Assembly (NCBI GenBank): GCA_014360495.1
Contig: JACIXR010000004.1
Location: 1 to 64,000, forward strand
Length of the DNA stretch: 64,000 bases
Direction of reading: 5' to 3'
DNA from: a bacterium
Lineage (GTDB): Bacteria; Armatimonadota; JACIXR01
Shown here: positions 55,890-63,950 of the stretch, one piece after another
Layout of the letters: each line of letters starts with the position of its first letter
Numbering within the stretch: the stretch's first letter is position 1
Translations under genes and position numbers: made by a program
Notes under the pieces: model-generated
What the model saw: only the letters and a program-made list of their open reading frames with translations
Told to the model about the DNA's origin: nothing
Database searches by the model: none

Positions 55890-56345
55890 GAAGATATTCT
55901 CGTGGCTTTCAAGAAGGCGTTGTAGTAATGGAGTTTCGTTGTCATAGCGTGGGTTGAGTTTTTTGTCTTTGGGGGCGGTAGCGAAGCAATGACAGAAAGT
56001 TGGACAAGAAGAGATTGCCACGGGCTCCCTACGGGAGCCCTCGCAATGACAAAGGGGTGGATTGCCACGCCCGCTTCGGCGGGCTCGCATCTATAGGTAT
56101 ATGTTTTAGTGGCAATTCCTTCCATAGCGGGGTAAGAACCTCACTGTCATAGCGAGGAGCGAAGCAACGAAGCAATCTCGTATTTAGTAAAAAGAGACAT
56201 AATGAAATTGTCAAGCCCGCCTTTCACGGATTCGCACCCATGGGTATTAGATTTTTATATGAGCCATTTTTCCCCTTTTCGTTATTTTGAATCCACCCTT
56301 TTTTCAAAAATCTTTACCCATGCCAGCATTGACATTCTTTTTGTC
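55890..56345 (-). repeat. Long dispersed repeat, copy 3 (right arm of the inverted pair), with extra units
   Basis: Inverted relative to copy 2. It holds two flank-hairpin units with different centres: 56011-56050 (GGCTCCCTACGGGAGCC) and 56059-56090 (CCCGCTTCGGCGGG). Then come the complement of the GGAAGGAATTG block near 56112, the GCGAGGAGCGAAGC tail near 56154, CATATAAAAATCT in reverse near 56252, and TTTACCCATGCCAGCA near 56313. Frames across it look spurious. Confidence 0.82.
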
Positions 56346-56638
56346 ACTGCGAGGTGCTTGATTAGTTGGGCTTCTAAACAGCATAGAGATGATAGGACTG
56401 CGGAAGGGGTGAAGTATAACGGAAGAAAATAAATGTTATCGGCTCTTGGATAAAATTTGTACGGAAAATTAAAAGAAGAAATTTAGTGAATTAAGTATCG
56501 GCTCTCAATGGGCTAATGCAAAAAATCTTGCCAAATTACTCCTCTTTGCCCCGTAGCCCTGACTAACTGCCGTCAGAAGGCTCTCGCACTCATGAAAATA
56601 GAGTATCCCACAAGTTTCAAAAGGCGAAGACCCCCAAA
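56346..56638. other. Gene-free stretch before the tyrosine kinase 3' end
   Basis: No supported gene, promoter or stable terminator. A short piece near 56568-56590 (CAGAAGGCTCTCGCACTCATG) may be a decayed relic of the repeat unit; ATCGGCTCT occurs twice (near 56437 and 56487). Confidence 0.4.
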
Positions 56639-58765
56639 CTATTTCTTCTTTTTCTCCCTCCCATATCCATAACTGTAGTAATAGTAATAATAATAGTAGT
56701 AATAATAACCTCTTCGGGGAGTGAGGAAATTCAAAACCAATCCCAACAACCTACCACCCGCCTTCTCCAAACTCGCAATTGCCTGCCTGAGTATCCCTCT
56801 CCTTGTGGAGCCACTCTTAGCCAACATCAAAACCCCATCGCTTATCGCCGAGAGAACCAAAGCATCCGCCATCCCCATAATCGGAGGGGGATCCAGCACC
56901 ACCATATCATACTTCTCCCCACACTCGTTCAGCAAATCCCGCATTCTTTGGGAATCCAGCATCTCCACGGGATTAGGCGGAACGGGACCGCAGGGGAGAA
57001 CAAACAAGTTCTCTCCCACCTCCCTAACACAATCCTCAAGCTTTTCCTCCCCCACTAAAACACTTGTCAATCCCTTCTCCCTTTCCAAACCGAAGAGATG
57101 ATGAATCTCGGGATGGCGCATATCGCAGTCTATGAGGAGCGTCTTCACTCCTCCCGTGCTGAAAGCAAGGGCGAGGTTGCTCGCAACGACTGTTTTCCCT
57201 TCGCCCTTAATTGAGGATGTCACCAGCAGTGTTTTGATGGGTTTATCCAACTGGCTGAACTTTATATTAGACCTCAATGTGCGGAAAGCCTCAGCGGCGC
57301 TCGAGCGGGGCTGAGTGAGGACCGGTAGATTTCCATCCTTTACCTCAAACTGGGGAATCGCTCCCAAGACCGCAACCCCCAAGTCCCTCTCCGCATCAAA
57401 AGGAGCCTTAACGGTATCGTCAAGATATTCCGCTAATAAAGCGGCTGCCACGCCGAGAAAAATGGCGAGGACGAAGCCAGTGGAGATGAGGAGATTGCGG
57501 GGTGGGAAGGCGGGAGAGGTGGGAAGGGTAGCTGTCTCAGCGATATAAGCGTTTCCTCTCGTAGTCGTCTCCCTGACCCTCGCCTCCTGCAATCTCTGCA
57601 AGAGGTCGGTATAGAGAGTGGAGAGGGTTTGTCTTTCCCTTTGGAGGCGAGCGTAGGTGAGGCTCTTATCGGGGAGGGTTGATAGTTGGGTCTCAAGTGG
57701 CTGAAGGAAATCCTCCAAAGCTTTCTTCTTCGCCTCATTAGCAAATATCTCCAATTGAGCGGATATCCTCTCGCTTTGAAGTGGATTTAGGGTGAGGCTT
57801 TCCCCAACCTCCTCTCTTGCCCTCTGCTTCAATCTCTCCTCCAATTCCCTCTTCAAGTTATCAAGATTCTTCTTAGCCTCTAAGACCTGGGGATTGTTCT
57901 GAGTGTATTTCTCCTGTAGGTTCAAAAGCTTCAGCTCCGCCTCCGCAATTGCATCTCTTAACTTGGAAATATAGGGGGCATCAGCTAATGTTTTCCCCGA
58001 GACGACCCATTCCCCCTGCTGTTTGAGGATATTCTCCACTTTCTCAAGCCTTGCCTGCGCCATCTTGATTGAAATATCGCATCCCTCTATCTCCGCGCGG
58101 AGATTTCCCACTCTCTCAATAAGCGAGCTCGTTTCCTTATCAATATCCACGAAGCCCTCCTGCTTTTGGAAATCCCTTATCTTCGCCTCAATCTCGTTCA
58201 ATGTTTTCTCCATACCCTTTATACCCTTTTTCGGATTGCCGTAGATTTGCTCCTCAAGAAAAATCCTTGTCTCCCTGCTTTCCCTCTTAGCGATATTATC
58301 CACTTCCTCAACGAAGGCATTAGCGAGGGCGTTAGCCATAAGCATAGCGAGACGGGGGTTGGGGGAAGAAGCATCTATCTGGATGATATCCGTGTCCCTC
58401 AAAGCGTTCACCTTAATGGAGGAAGCCATTGCTTCAAGGCTTATATTATTTACCTCACCTGCGGAGGCTGAGTTTCGCCTCATATACTCAACTGCTTTCC
58501 GCAACACATCCCGGCTCGTCATAAGCTTAACAGCGGTGGAGATATCTGGTGCGAGGCTATAGGTGGGAAAGGGGATGGTGAGAATCTTTTCTGTCTCTCT
58601 GAGGATTCTCACTTTAGCGCTTGCCCTATAAATCTTGGGCTGAGTGATTGTATAGATGACGACGAGTCCGAGGACGACGCCGAAGGTGATGAGGGCAACA
58701 GGCATCCTATTAAAGAATATCGCGATGTAATCTCTGAACTCTCGCTGTTCTCTTTTCTCCTTCAT
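56639..58765 (-). CDS. Exopolysaccharide chain-length protein/BY-tyrosine kinase (Wzc-like) with poly-Tyr tail
   Basis: 708 residues. A Wzz domain (about 5-430) with a membrane helix at each end (VALITFGVVLGLVVIYTI near 20; a second near 425-445) brackets a long coiled coil. The cytoplasmic kinase domain shows Walker A SSIKGEGKTVVASNLALAFS, Walker A' LLIDCDMRHPEIHHLF and Walker B YDMVVLDPPPIM. The C terminus is a tyrosine cluster: eleven consecutive Tyr, then Ser-Tyr-Gly-Tyr-Gly and a basic end. In Wzc/CapAB this cluster is autophosphorylated and controls polymer length. Leaderless promoter. The downstream part of the window holds more exopolysaccharide-type genes. Confidence 0.93.
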   Translation of the reverse strand: MKEKREQREFRDYIAIFFNRMPVALITFGVVLGLVVIYTITQPKIYRASAKVRILRETEKILTIPFPTYSLAPDISTAVKLMTSRDVLRKAVEYMRRNSASAGEVNNISLEAMASSIKVNALRDTDIIQIDASSPNPRLAMLMANALANAFVEEVDNIAKRESRETRIFLEEQIYGNPKKGIKGMEKTLNEIEAKIRDFQKQEGFVDIDKETSSLIERVGNLRAEIEGCDISIKMAQARLEKVENILKQQGEWVVSGKTLADAPYISKLRDAIAEAELKLLNLQEKYTQNNPQVLEAKKNLDNLKRELEERLKQRAREEVGESLTLNPLQSERISAQLEIFANEAKKKALEDFLQPLETQLSTLPDKSLTYARLQRERQTLSTLYTDLLQRLQEARVRETTTRGNAYIAETATLPTSPAFPPRNLLISTGFVLAIFLGVAAALLAEYLDDTVKAPFDAERDLGVAVLGAIPQFEVKDGNLPVLTQPRSSAAEAFRTLRSNIKFSQLDKPIKTLLVTSSIKGEGKTVVASNLALAFSTGGVKTLLIDCDMRHPEIHHLFGLEREKGLTSVLVGEEKLEDCVREVGENLFVLPCGPVPPNPVEMLDSQRMRDLLNECGEKYDMVVLDPPPIMGMADALVLSAISDGVLMLAKSGSTRRGILRQAIASLEKAGGRLLGLVLNFLTPRRGYYYYYYYYYYYSYGYGREKKKK

Positions 58766-58774
58766 AACAATTTA

Positions 58775-58803
58775 AATATAGTAAAAGACCACAGTCTTTG
58801 CAA
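58775..58803 (-). promoter_or_regulatory. Leaderless promoter of the tyrosine kinase gene
   Basis: On the minus strand: TTGCAA (58798-58803), 17-base spacer, TATATT (58775-58780), 9 bases to the ATG at 58765; no ribosome binding site. Confidence 0.65.
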
Positions 58804-58929
58804 GAGGTTTTAAGCTTTTTGAATTTGCGATGGGGAAATGGGGTTCCATTTAAAATAAAGGAGTGTTTGGCACCACCTAATGGTGGTATTCTTCGCCCTT
58901 GTCATTGTGGAAGCGACATCATTTTTGTG

Positions 58930-58967
58930 ATTGCGAGCCTTAATGCCTTAGCATCAAGGCTCGCAAT
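58930..58967. repeat. Large perfect hairpin of the repeat family
   Basis: ATTGCGAGCCTT (58930-58941) pairs with AAGGCTCGCAAT (58956-58967); an inner ATGC/GCAT stem closes a CTTA loop. The arms equal the CTCGCAAT flank of the dispersed repeat, here on both sides. It lies between two divergent promoters (tyrosine kinase and fkbM). Confidence 0.75.
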
Positions 58968-59020
58968 CTACCTTTTTGTTAATGCGAGTTAGAGAGAACA
59001 TTTAAAAATAGAAATTTTTC

Positions 59021-59049
59021 TTGACTCTTCTTTCCAATGAGAATATGAT
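59021..59049 (+). promoter_or_regulatory. Leaderless promoter of fkbM paralogue 2
   Basis: TTGACT (59021-59026), 17-base spacer, TATGAT (59044-59049), 9 bases to the ATG at 59059; no ribosome binding site. Confidence 0.7.
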
Positions 59050-59058
59050 TAAGCTACT

Positions 59059-59961
59059 ATGAAGTTAATTGAAAAATTCAAAATATTATGCCGGGTGTTA
59101 TTTTTCACTTCTCCAAAAGAAGTGGCTCCTTCTTTTATGGATAAATTTCGTTTTCTTCTTTATGGTTTTTCTGTTCTTTTCCCTTTCCCACTTAGATACT
59201 TGTGGAGAGAAAATAAAGCCTTTTCTCGTGGGTTAAAGTTGATCCGCCGCGATTGTAACTGGGTTCTTTATGAAAGAAAAGGGGTTTACTATATAGTCCC
59301 AGACGACGGAGAATACATTTCTTATTTATTCTACCTCATAAGAGATATAAATTTACTCAACAAATATCAAGAGCCACCCGTAATAGTGGAAGAAGGTGAT
59401 ATAGTGATAGATTGTGGCGCAAATATAGGTGTCGCAAGCTTGCTATTTGCTAAGAAAGCCGGTAAAGGGGGAAAGGTAATAGCAATTGAGCCGGAGGAAA
59501 GAAACTATGAAATTTTGGAGAGGATGGCAAATGAAAACGAAGGGAGAATAGCCCCCATTCTCCCCCTAAAAGTTGCCGTTTATAAGCAAGATTGCTCAAT
59601 GCAGTTGCTTATTAAAAGTTCAGCGAGTCATTCTCTATCCCCTTATAAGCGGGAGGAAAAATTAAGCAAAGGTATCCAAGAGGTAACGGCATTAAAAATA
59701 GATACAATTATAGAAGAGACGGGATTAGAGAGGGTAGATTTCATTAAGATGGACATAGAGGGGGCGGAAGTTGATGCCCTATTGGGAGCGGAAAAGACAA
59801 TTTCCCAATTCAAGCCTAAATTAGCCATATGTTCATATCATCGTCCAACCGACCCAATTGAGATAAGGGAAATCCTTTTAAAATATAATCCCAACTATAA
59901 GTTCAAGGAAATTGAAAGAGGTGAGAAAGTTCTTTTCGCCTGGGATGATGAATCCCGCTAA
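59059..59961 (+). CDS. FkbM-family methyltransferase, paralogue 2
   Basis: 300 residues. VIDCGANIGVASLLFAKKAG binds SAM; RVDFIKMDIEGAEVDALLGA is the family core; the end YHRPTDPIEIREILLKYNP matches paralogue 1 at 18026-18967 closely. It presumably O-methylates a sugar of an exopolysaccharide made by the neighbouring genes. The N-terminal ~110 residues are less conserved between the two paralogues. About 260 bases follow before the next gene. Confidence 0.9.
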   Translation: MKLIEKFKILCRVLFFTSPKEVAPSFMDKFRFLLYGFSVLFPFPLRYLWRENKAFSRGLKLIRRDCNWVLYERKGVYYIVPDDGEYISYLFYLIRDINLLNKYQEPPVIVEEGDIVIDCGANIGVASLLFAKKAGKGGKVIAIEPEERNYEILERMANENEGRIAPILPLKVAVYKQDCSMQLLIKSSASHSLSPYKREEKLSKGIQEVTALKIDTIIEETGLERVDFIKMDIEGAEVDALLGAEKTISQFKPKLAICSYHRPTDPIEIREILLKYNPNYKFKEIERGEKVLFAWDDESR

Positions 59962-60154
59962 TAGGGCGAAGGGTTTGTAATAGTATTAAAGTTCGGTAGC
60001 GTTTCAAATATTGCGGATTAATAAGTTGCCTACTACTAACAATATAGTTGTAATTTTGGAGAAGAGGAAAGCCAACCAAACAATAAGTGGTGGAAATTTT
60101 TAAAGGAAGGTATATACAATGGAAGGTATAACAAAGGAAGGTCTATAAAAATGG

Positions 60155-60183
60155 TTGACTTATTTAGCAAGGGAGATTAAAAA
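60155..60183 (+). promoter_or_regulatory. Putative promoter of glycosyltransferase copy 1
   Basis: TTGACT (60155-60160), 17-base spacer, TAAAAA (60178-60183). It is conserved in unit 2. The gene has an AAAGGAAGGG site before the ATG. Confidence 0.5.
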
Positions 60184-60224
60184 ATAATTATTCAATGTAA
60201 ATCTATGAAAGGAAGGGAACATTG

Positions 60225-61517
60225 ATGTCTAAAATTTCAAGGGAAAATATAGCCAAAAGAAAGGAAGCAGCACCCTTGTTTGTGGTTACATACACTTATC
60301 CCCCCTGGGCAGGTCCGCAAGGGGTCGTAGCTTCAAAGCTTACTAAATACTTGTTAAAGTCAGGATGGACACCGATTGTTCTCACCAGCTTTCCCAAAAT
60401 AGAGAGGGGTCCGATAAATCCCTTGGAGATTCCGGAGGAGCTTGTTCACCGTGAGCCAAGTTGGGAGTGCTGGGAAGAGGAAAAGCCAATCCTAAAATTC
60501 ACGGGAAAAATTTTCAGCAAAATTCCGGGTGGTGTGTTATTATTTAGGGGCTTAATTTATCGCTATGATTGGCAGTGGAGGAAGAAAATAGTGAGAAAGG
60601 GAATGGAGTTGGCTGAAAGGTGCAAGCCTTCCATAATCCTCGCATCTTGCGGCCTTGCTCCAGAGGGTTTGCTTGCCGCAATGGAGCTTTCTCAAAAGCT
60701 TCATATCCCTTGGATAGCCCATATGCGAGACCCCTGGGCGAAAACCAGGGATGGGGGGAAACTTTTCTCCTTCCTACTTCAAAGATTTAAAGAAAAAATA
60801 GAGCGAAGGGTGTTATCTAATGCCTCGGCGATAATAACTGCTTCGGAAGAATTCGACTTCTGTGTTGACAGAAACAAAAAGCCAATATATGTTATCTACC
60901 ATGGCTATGACCCAGAGGCTTATCCCCAAAATGTATCGCTACTCCCACAATTTACCATAACCTATTGTGGAAGCCTCCTCGGCATGCCAATTGCCCCACT
61001 CTTCAGAGCAATTGCTAAACTTAAAGAAGAGAACTATACGAAACGATACCCACTAAAATTGAGGTTTTTCACTCTCGAGGAAGAGAGGAAACAGATAGAG
61101 GCAACAGCGAAAGGATTTTCCCTATCGGATATTGTGGAAGCTTTGCCTTTTGTCCCCCATAAGGAAGTAATGGAAAGAATGTGTGAATCCACATTGTTGT
61201 TAGCTCTTCGGAACCTTCCCAAATTCTACACTCACTTGGGGACCAAGTTTCCAGAATATATGGGAGCTAAAAGACCGATCTTGCTTCTCAGCACTCGTGA
61301 TTCCCTTTCCGCAAGGATGGTGAGCAGTTTGAGAGCCGGCTTTGTATGTGAGAATGAAGAGGATATTTACTTATTTTTGAAAAAAGCTTTGGCTGATTTT
61401 TATTTAAGGGGAGATATAGAGTGGGAACCAGATTGGGAGGGGATTGAGAGTTTTTCCTGGGAGAAACTAGCAAGAAAATTTGGCGAGATATTGGGGATGT
61501 ATGCAAGGAGGGAGTAA
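60225..61517 (+). CDS. GT4-like glycosyltransferase, tandem copy 1
   Basis: 430 residues of a GT-B type transferase. N-terminal domain: PLFVVTYTYPPWAGPQGVVA, then LTKYLLKSGWTPIVLT. Middle: LHIPWIAHMRDPWAKTRDGG. C-terminal donor-binding part: FTITYCGSLLGMP and KFPEYMGAKRPILLLS, with the Glu of the GT4 EX7E-like area near residue 345. The start is the ATG at 60225 (AAAGGAAGGG before it), not the TTG three bases upstream. It differs from copy 2 mainly in the N-terminal domain. The stop overlaps the next ATG (TAATG). Acceptor and sugar unknown; likely exopolysaccharide. Confidence 0.85.
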   Translation: MSKISRENIAKRKEAAPLFVVTYTYPPWAGPQGVVASKLTKYLLKSGWTPIVLTSFPKIERGPINPLEIPEELVHREPSWECWEEEKPILKFTGKIFSKIPGGVLLFRGLIYRYDWQWRKKIVRKGMELAERCKPSIILASCGLAPEGLLAAMELSQKLHIPWIAHMRDPWAKTRDGGKLFSFLLQRFKEKIERRVLSNASAIITASEEFDFCVDRNKKPIYVIYHGYDPEAYPQNVSLLPQFTITYCGSLLGMPIAPLFRAIAKLKEENYTKRYPLKLRFFTLEEERKQIEATAKGFSLSDIVEALPFVPHKEVMERMCESTLLLALRNLPKFYTHLGTKFPEYMGAKRPILLLSTRDSLSARMVSSLRAGFVCENEEDIYLFLKKALADFYLRGDIEWEPDWEGIESFSWEKLARKFGEILGMYARRE

Positions 61518-61720
61518 TGGATACGAGATTGCATCTCATAGCGAAGCTTTTCTACCCCCTCCTTGATTTAAGTAGCTTCCTATACCTCTACCTTTCCCTT
61601 AAAACACGGATAAAACCCCTCTGCTGGATTCTTGTGTATCACCATGTATCTGACGACCTAGGGCAAATGTTTACAAATGTAACACCTCGCTTGTTTGAAA
61701 AACAAATAAGGCAGGTATGA
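61517..61720 (+). pseudogene. 5' fragment of a polysaccharide deacetylase gene
   Basis: 67 codons that match the first ~66 residues of the complete gene at 63108 (LIAKLFYPLLD, CWILVYHHVSDDLGQMF, TPRLFEKQIR). Right after FEKQIR the sequence switches to the upstream region of unit 2. The catalytic part is absent, so this is a truncated relic made by the duplication. It may still be translated through the TAATG overlap. Confidence 0.9.
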
Positions 61721-61754
61721 TGGAATGTATACCAAAGGAGGGTGTATAAAAAGA

Positions 61755-61783
61755 TTGACTTATCCAGCGAGGGAGATTAAAAA
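61755..61783 (+). promoter_or_regulatory. Putative promoter of glycosyltransferase copy 2
   Basis: TTGACT (61755-61760), 17-base spacer, TAAAAA (61778-61783); the duplicated equivalent of 60155-60183. Confidence 0.5.
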
Positions 61784-61824
61784 ATAATTATTCAATGTAA
61801 ATCTATGAAAGGAAGGGAACATTG

Positions 61825-63108
61825 ATGTCTAAAATTTCAAGGGAAAATATAGCCAAAAGAAAGGAAGCAGCACCTTTGTTTGTCGTTACATACTATTATC
61901 CCCCCAGGCCAGGTCCGGGAGGACTCGCAACTTCAAAGCTTACCAAATACTTGTTAAAGTCAGGATGGACACCGATTGTTCTCACTACTCTTCCCCAATT
62001 AGGGAGGCCCCAGCTAGTTCCGTTGGAGATTCCAGAGGAGCTTGTTCACCGTGAGCCAAGTTGGGTGTGCTGGGAAGAGGAAAAGCCAATCCTAAAATTC
62101 ACGGGAAAAATTCTCAGCAAAATTCCGGGTGGGAGGTTATTATATAGGGGCTTAATTTATCGCTATGATTGGCTGTGGAGGAAGAAAATAGTGAGAAAGG
62201 GAATGGAGTTGGCTAAAAGGCATAAGCCATCCATAATCCTTGCCTATGCTGTCGAGGGTTTGCTTGCCGCAATGGAGCTTTCTCAAGAACTTCACATCCC
62301 ATGGATAGCCTATATGCTTGATCCCTGGGCGAAAACCAAGGATGGGGGGAAACTTTTCTCCTTCCTACTTCAAAGATTTAAAGAAAAAATAGAGCGGAGA
62401 GTGTTATCTAATGCCTCGGCGATAATAACTGTTTCGGAAGAATTAAACTTCTCCGTTGATAGAAACAAAACGCCAATATATGTTATCTACCATGGCTATG
62501 ACCCAGAGGCTTATCCCCAAAATGTATCGCTACTCCCACAATTTACTATCACCTACTGTGGAACCCTCCAGGGCATGTCAATCGTCCCACTCTTCAGAGC
62601 AATTGCTAAACTTAAAGAAGAGAACTATACGAAACGATACCCACTAAAATTGAGGTTTTTCACTCTCGAGGAAGAGAGGAAACAGATAGAGGCAACAGCG
62701 AAAAGATTTTCCCTATCGGATATTGTGGAAGCTTTGCCTTATGTCCCCCATAAGGAAGCATTGGAAAGGGAGTGTGAATCCACATTGTTGTTAGCTCTTC
62801 GGAACCTTCCCAAATTCTACACTTACTTGGGGACCAAGTTCCCAGAATATATGGGGGCTAAAAGACCAATCTTGCTTCTCAGCCCGCGTGATTCCCTTTC
62901 CGCAAGGATGGTGAGCAGTTTGAGAGCCGGCTTTGTATGTGAGAATGAAGAGGATATTTACTTATTTTTGAAAAAAGCTTTGGCTGATTTTTATTTAAGG
63001 GGAGATATAGAGTGGGAACCAGATTGGGAGGGGATGGAGAGTTTTTCCTGGGAGAAACAGGCGAGAAAAATCGGAGAGATATTGGGGATGTATGCAAGGA
63101 GGGAGTAA
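61825..63108 (+). CDS. GT4-like glycosyltransferase, tandem copy 2
   Basis: 427 residues, closely similar to copy 1 over most of the length. Changes cluster at the acceptor-side N-terminal domain (TYYYPPRPGPGGLATSK here), in the block after VLT (TLPQLGRPQLVPLEIP), and at AYAVEGLL, where three residues are missing compared with copy 1. The C-terminal half is almost the same. It therefore probably uses the same donor sugar but may have a different acceptor. The stop overlaps the start of the deacetylase (TAATG), so they are coupled. Confidence 0.85.
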   Translation: MSKISRENIAKRKEAAPLFVVTYYYPPRPGPGGLATSKLTKYLLKSGWTPIVLTTLPQLGRPQLVPLEIPEELVHREPSWVCWEEEKPILKFTGKILSKIPGGRLLYRGLIYRYDWLWRKKIVRKGMELAKRHKPSIILAYAVEGLLAAMELSQELHIPWIAYMLDPWAKTKDGGKLFSFLLQRFKEKIERRVLSNASAIITVSEELNFSVDRNKTPIYVIYHGYDPEAYPQNVSLLPQFTITYCGTLQGMSIVPLFRAIAKLKEENYTKRYPLKLRFFTLEEERKQIEATAKRFSLSDIVEALPYVPHKEALERECESTLLLALRNLPKFYTYLGTKFPEYMGAKRPILLLSPRDSLSARMVSSLRAGFVCENEEDIYLFLKKALADFYLRGDIEWEPDWEGMESFSWEKQARKIGEILGMYARRE

Positions 63109-63950
63109 TGAATACTAGATTGCATTGCATAGCGAAACTTTTCTATCCCCTCCTTGATTTCAGTGGCTTCTTAGACCTCTATCTTTTCCTAAGAGCAAGG
63201 ATAAAACCCATCTGCTGGATTCTTGTGTATCACCATATCTCTGACGACCTAGGGCAAATGTTTACAAATGTAACACCTCGCTTGTTTGAAAAACAAATAA
63301 GGTATCCTCTCGCCCGAAATTTTAAGGTGCTTTCTCTTGCCCAATTGATTGAATATATCCAGAGAAACAGCCAACTGCCTTCCAGGTCTGTTGTCATTAC
63401 CTTTGACGATGGGTATAAAAACAATTACATTTATGCCTATCCAATTTTAAGGAAATATAAACTTCCCGCCACGATTTTCCTAACTACAGGATTAATAAAC
63501 GGAAGCATCAAACCCACATCCCTTTCCGAAATTTATAGGGAAATATTTAGTAAATATCCTCAAGAAGGGCTTTCTCTCCAATGGGAGGAGATTAGGGAAA
63601 TGAGCGATAATGGAATAGAGTTCGGCGCTCATACGGTTTCCCATCCTCTCCTGACGAGGGTTTCCTTAGATAAAGCGAGAGAGGAGATAGAACTATCTAA
63701 AATGGAAATAGAAGAAAAATTAGGTAAGGAAGTCAAATATTTCTCCTATCCCTATGGGGATTATAACGAGGAAATAATAGAAATAGTGAAGGTGGTAGGA
63801 TTCCATTGTGCCCTTACTGTAGAGCCATTCCCTATTAAAAAGTGGACGAATTTATACAAATTGGGCAGGATAGCCATAGTCTCTAATTTTCATCACTTCA
63901 AGGCTCTCGCTTCTTGCTTCGTCTCAGATATAAAGAGGAAAAAGAAATGA
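63108..63950 (+). CDS. Polysaccharide deacetylase (NodB/CE4 family)
   Basis: 280 residues. CE4 motifs: VVITFDDGYKNNY (TFDD, catalytic and metal Asp), GIEFGAHTVSHPLLTR (HxxxH zinc ligands), and FSYPYGDYNEE. An N-terminal hydrophobic stretch may anchor it. It removes N-acetyl groups from a polysaccharide, as in many exopolysaccharide pathways, and follows a glycosyltransferase with overlapping codons. The start at 63108 is set by the TAATG overlap; the longer frame from 63012 lies inside the previous gene. Confidence 0.93.
   Translation: MNTRLHCIAKLFYPLLDFSGFLDLYLFLRARIKPICWILVYHHISDDLGQMFTNVTPRLFEKQIRYPLARNFKVLSLAQLIEYIQRNSQLPSRSVVITFDDGYKNNYIYAYPILRKYKLPATIFLTTGLINGSIKPTSLSEIYREIFSKYPQEGLSLQWEEIREMSDNGIEFGAHTVSHPLLTRVSLDKAREEIELSKMEIEEKLGKEVKYFSYPYGDYNEEIIEIVKVVGFHCALTVEPFPIKKWTNLYKLGRIAIVSNFHHFKALASCFVSDIKRKKK

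Larger units (their letters stand above)
60110..63300 (+). repeat. Tandem duplication of a ~1.6 kb segment
   Basis: Unit 1 runs from about 60110 to about 61714 and unit 2 from about 61715 to about 63300. Promoters align at an offset of exactly 1600 bases (60155/61755), as do gene starts (60225/61825). Each unit has a promoter, a glycosyltransferase gene and the 5' part of a deacetylase gene. Only unit 2 runs on into a complete deacetylase. Confidence 0.92.

Noticed and set aside
55775-56432. Several 60-116 codon frames between uvrA and the tyrosine kinase gene
   Set aside because: They lie in the repeat arms, mirror the repeat sequence, and lack ribosome binding sites and recognisable domains.
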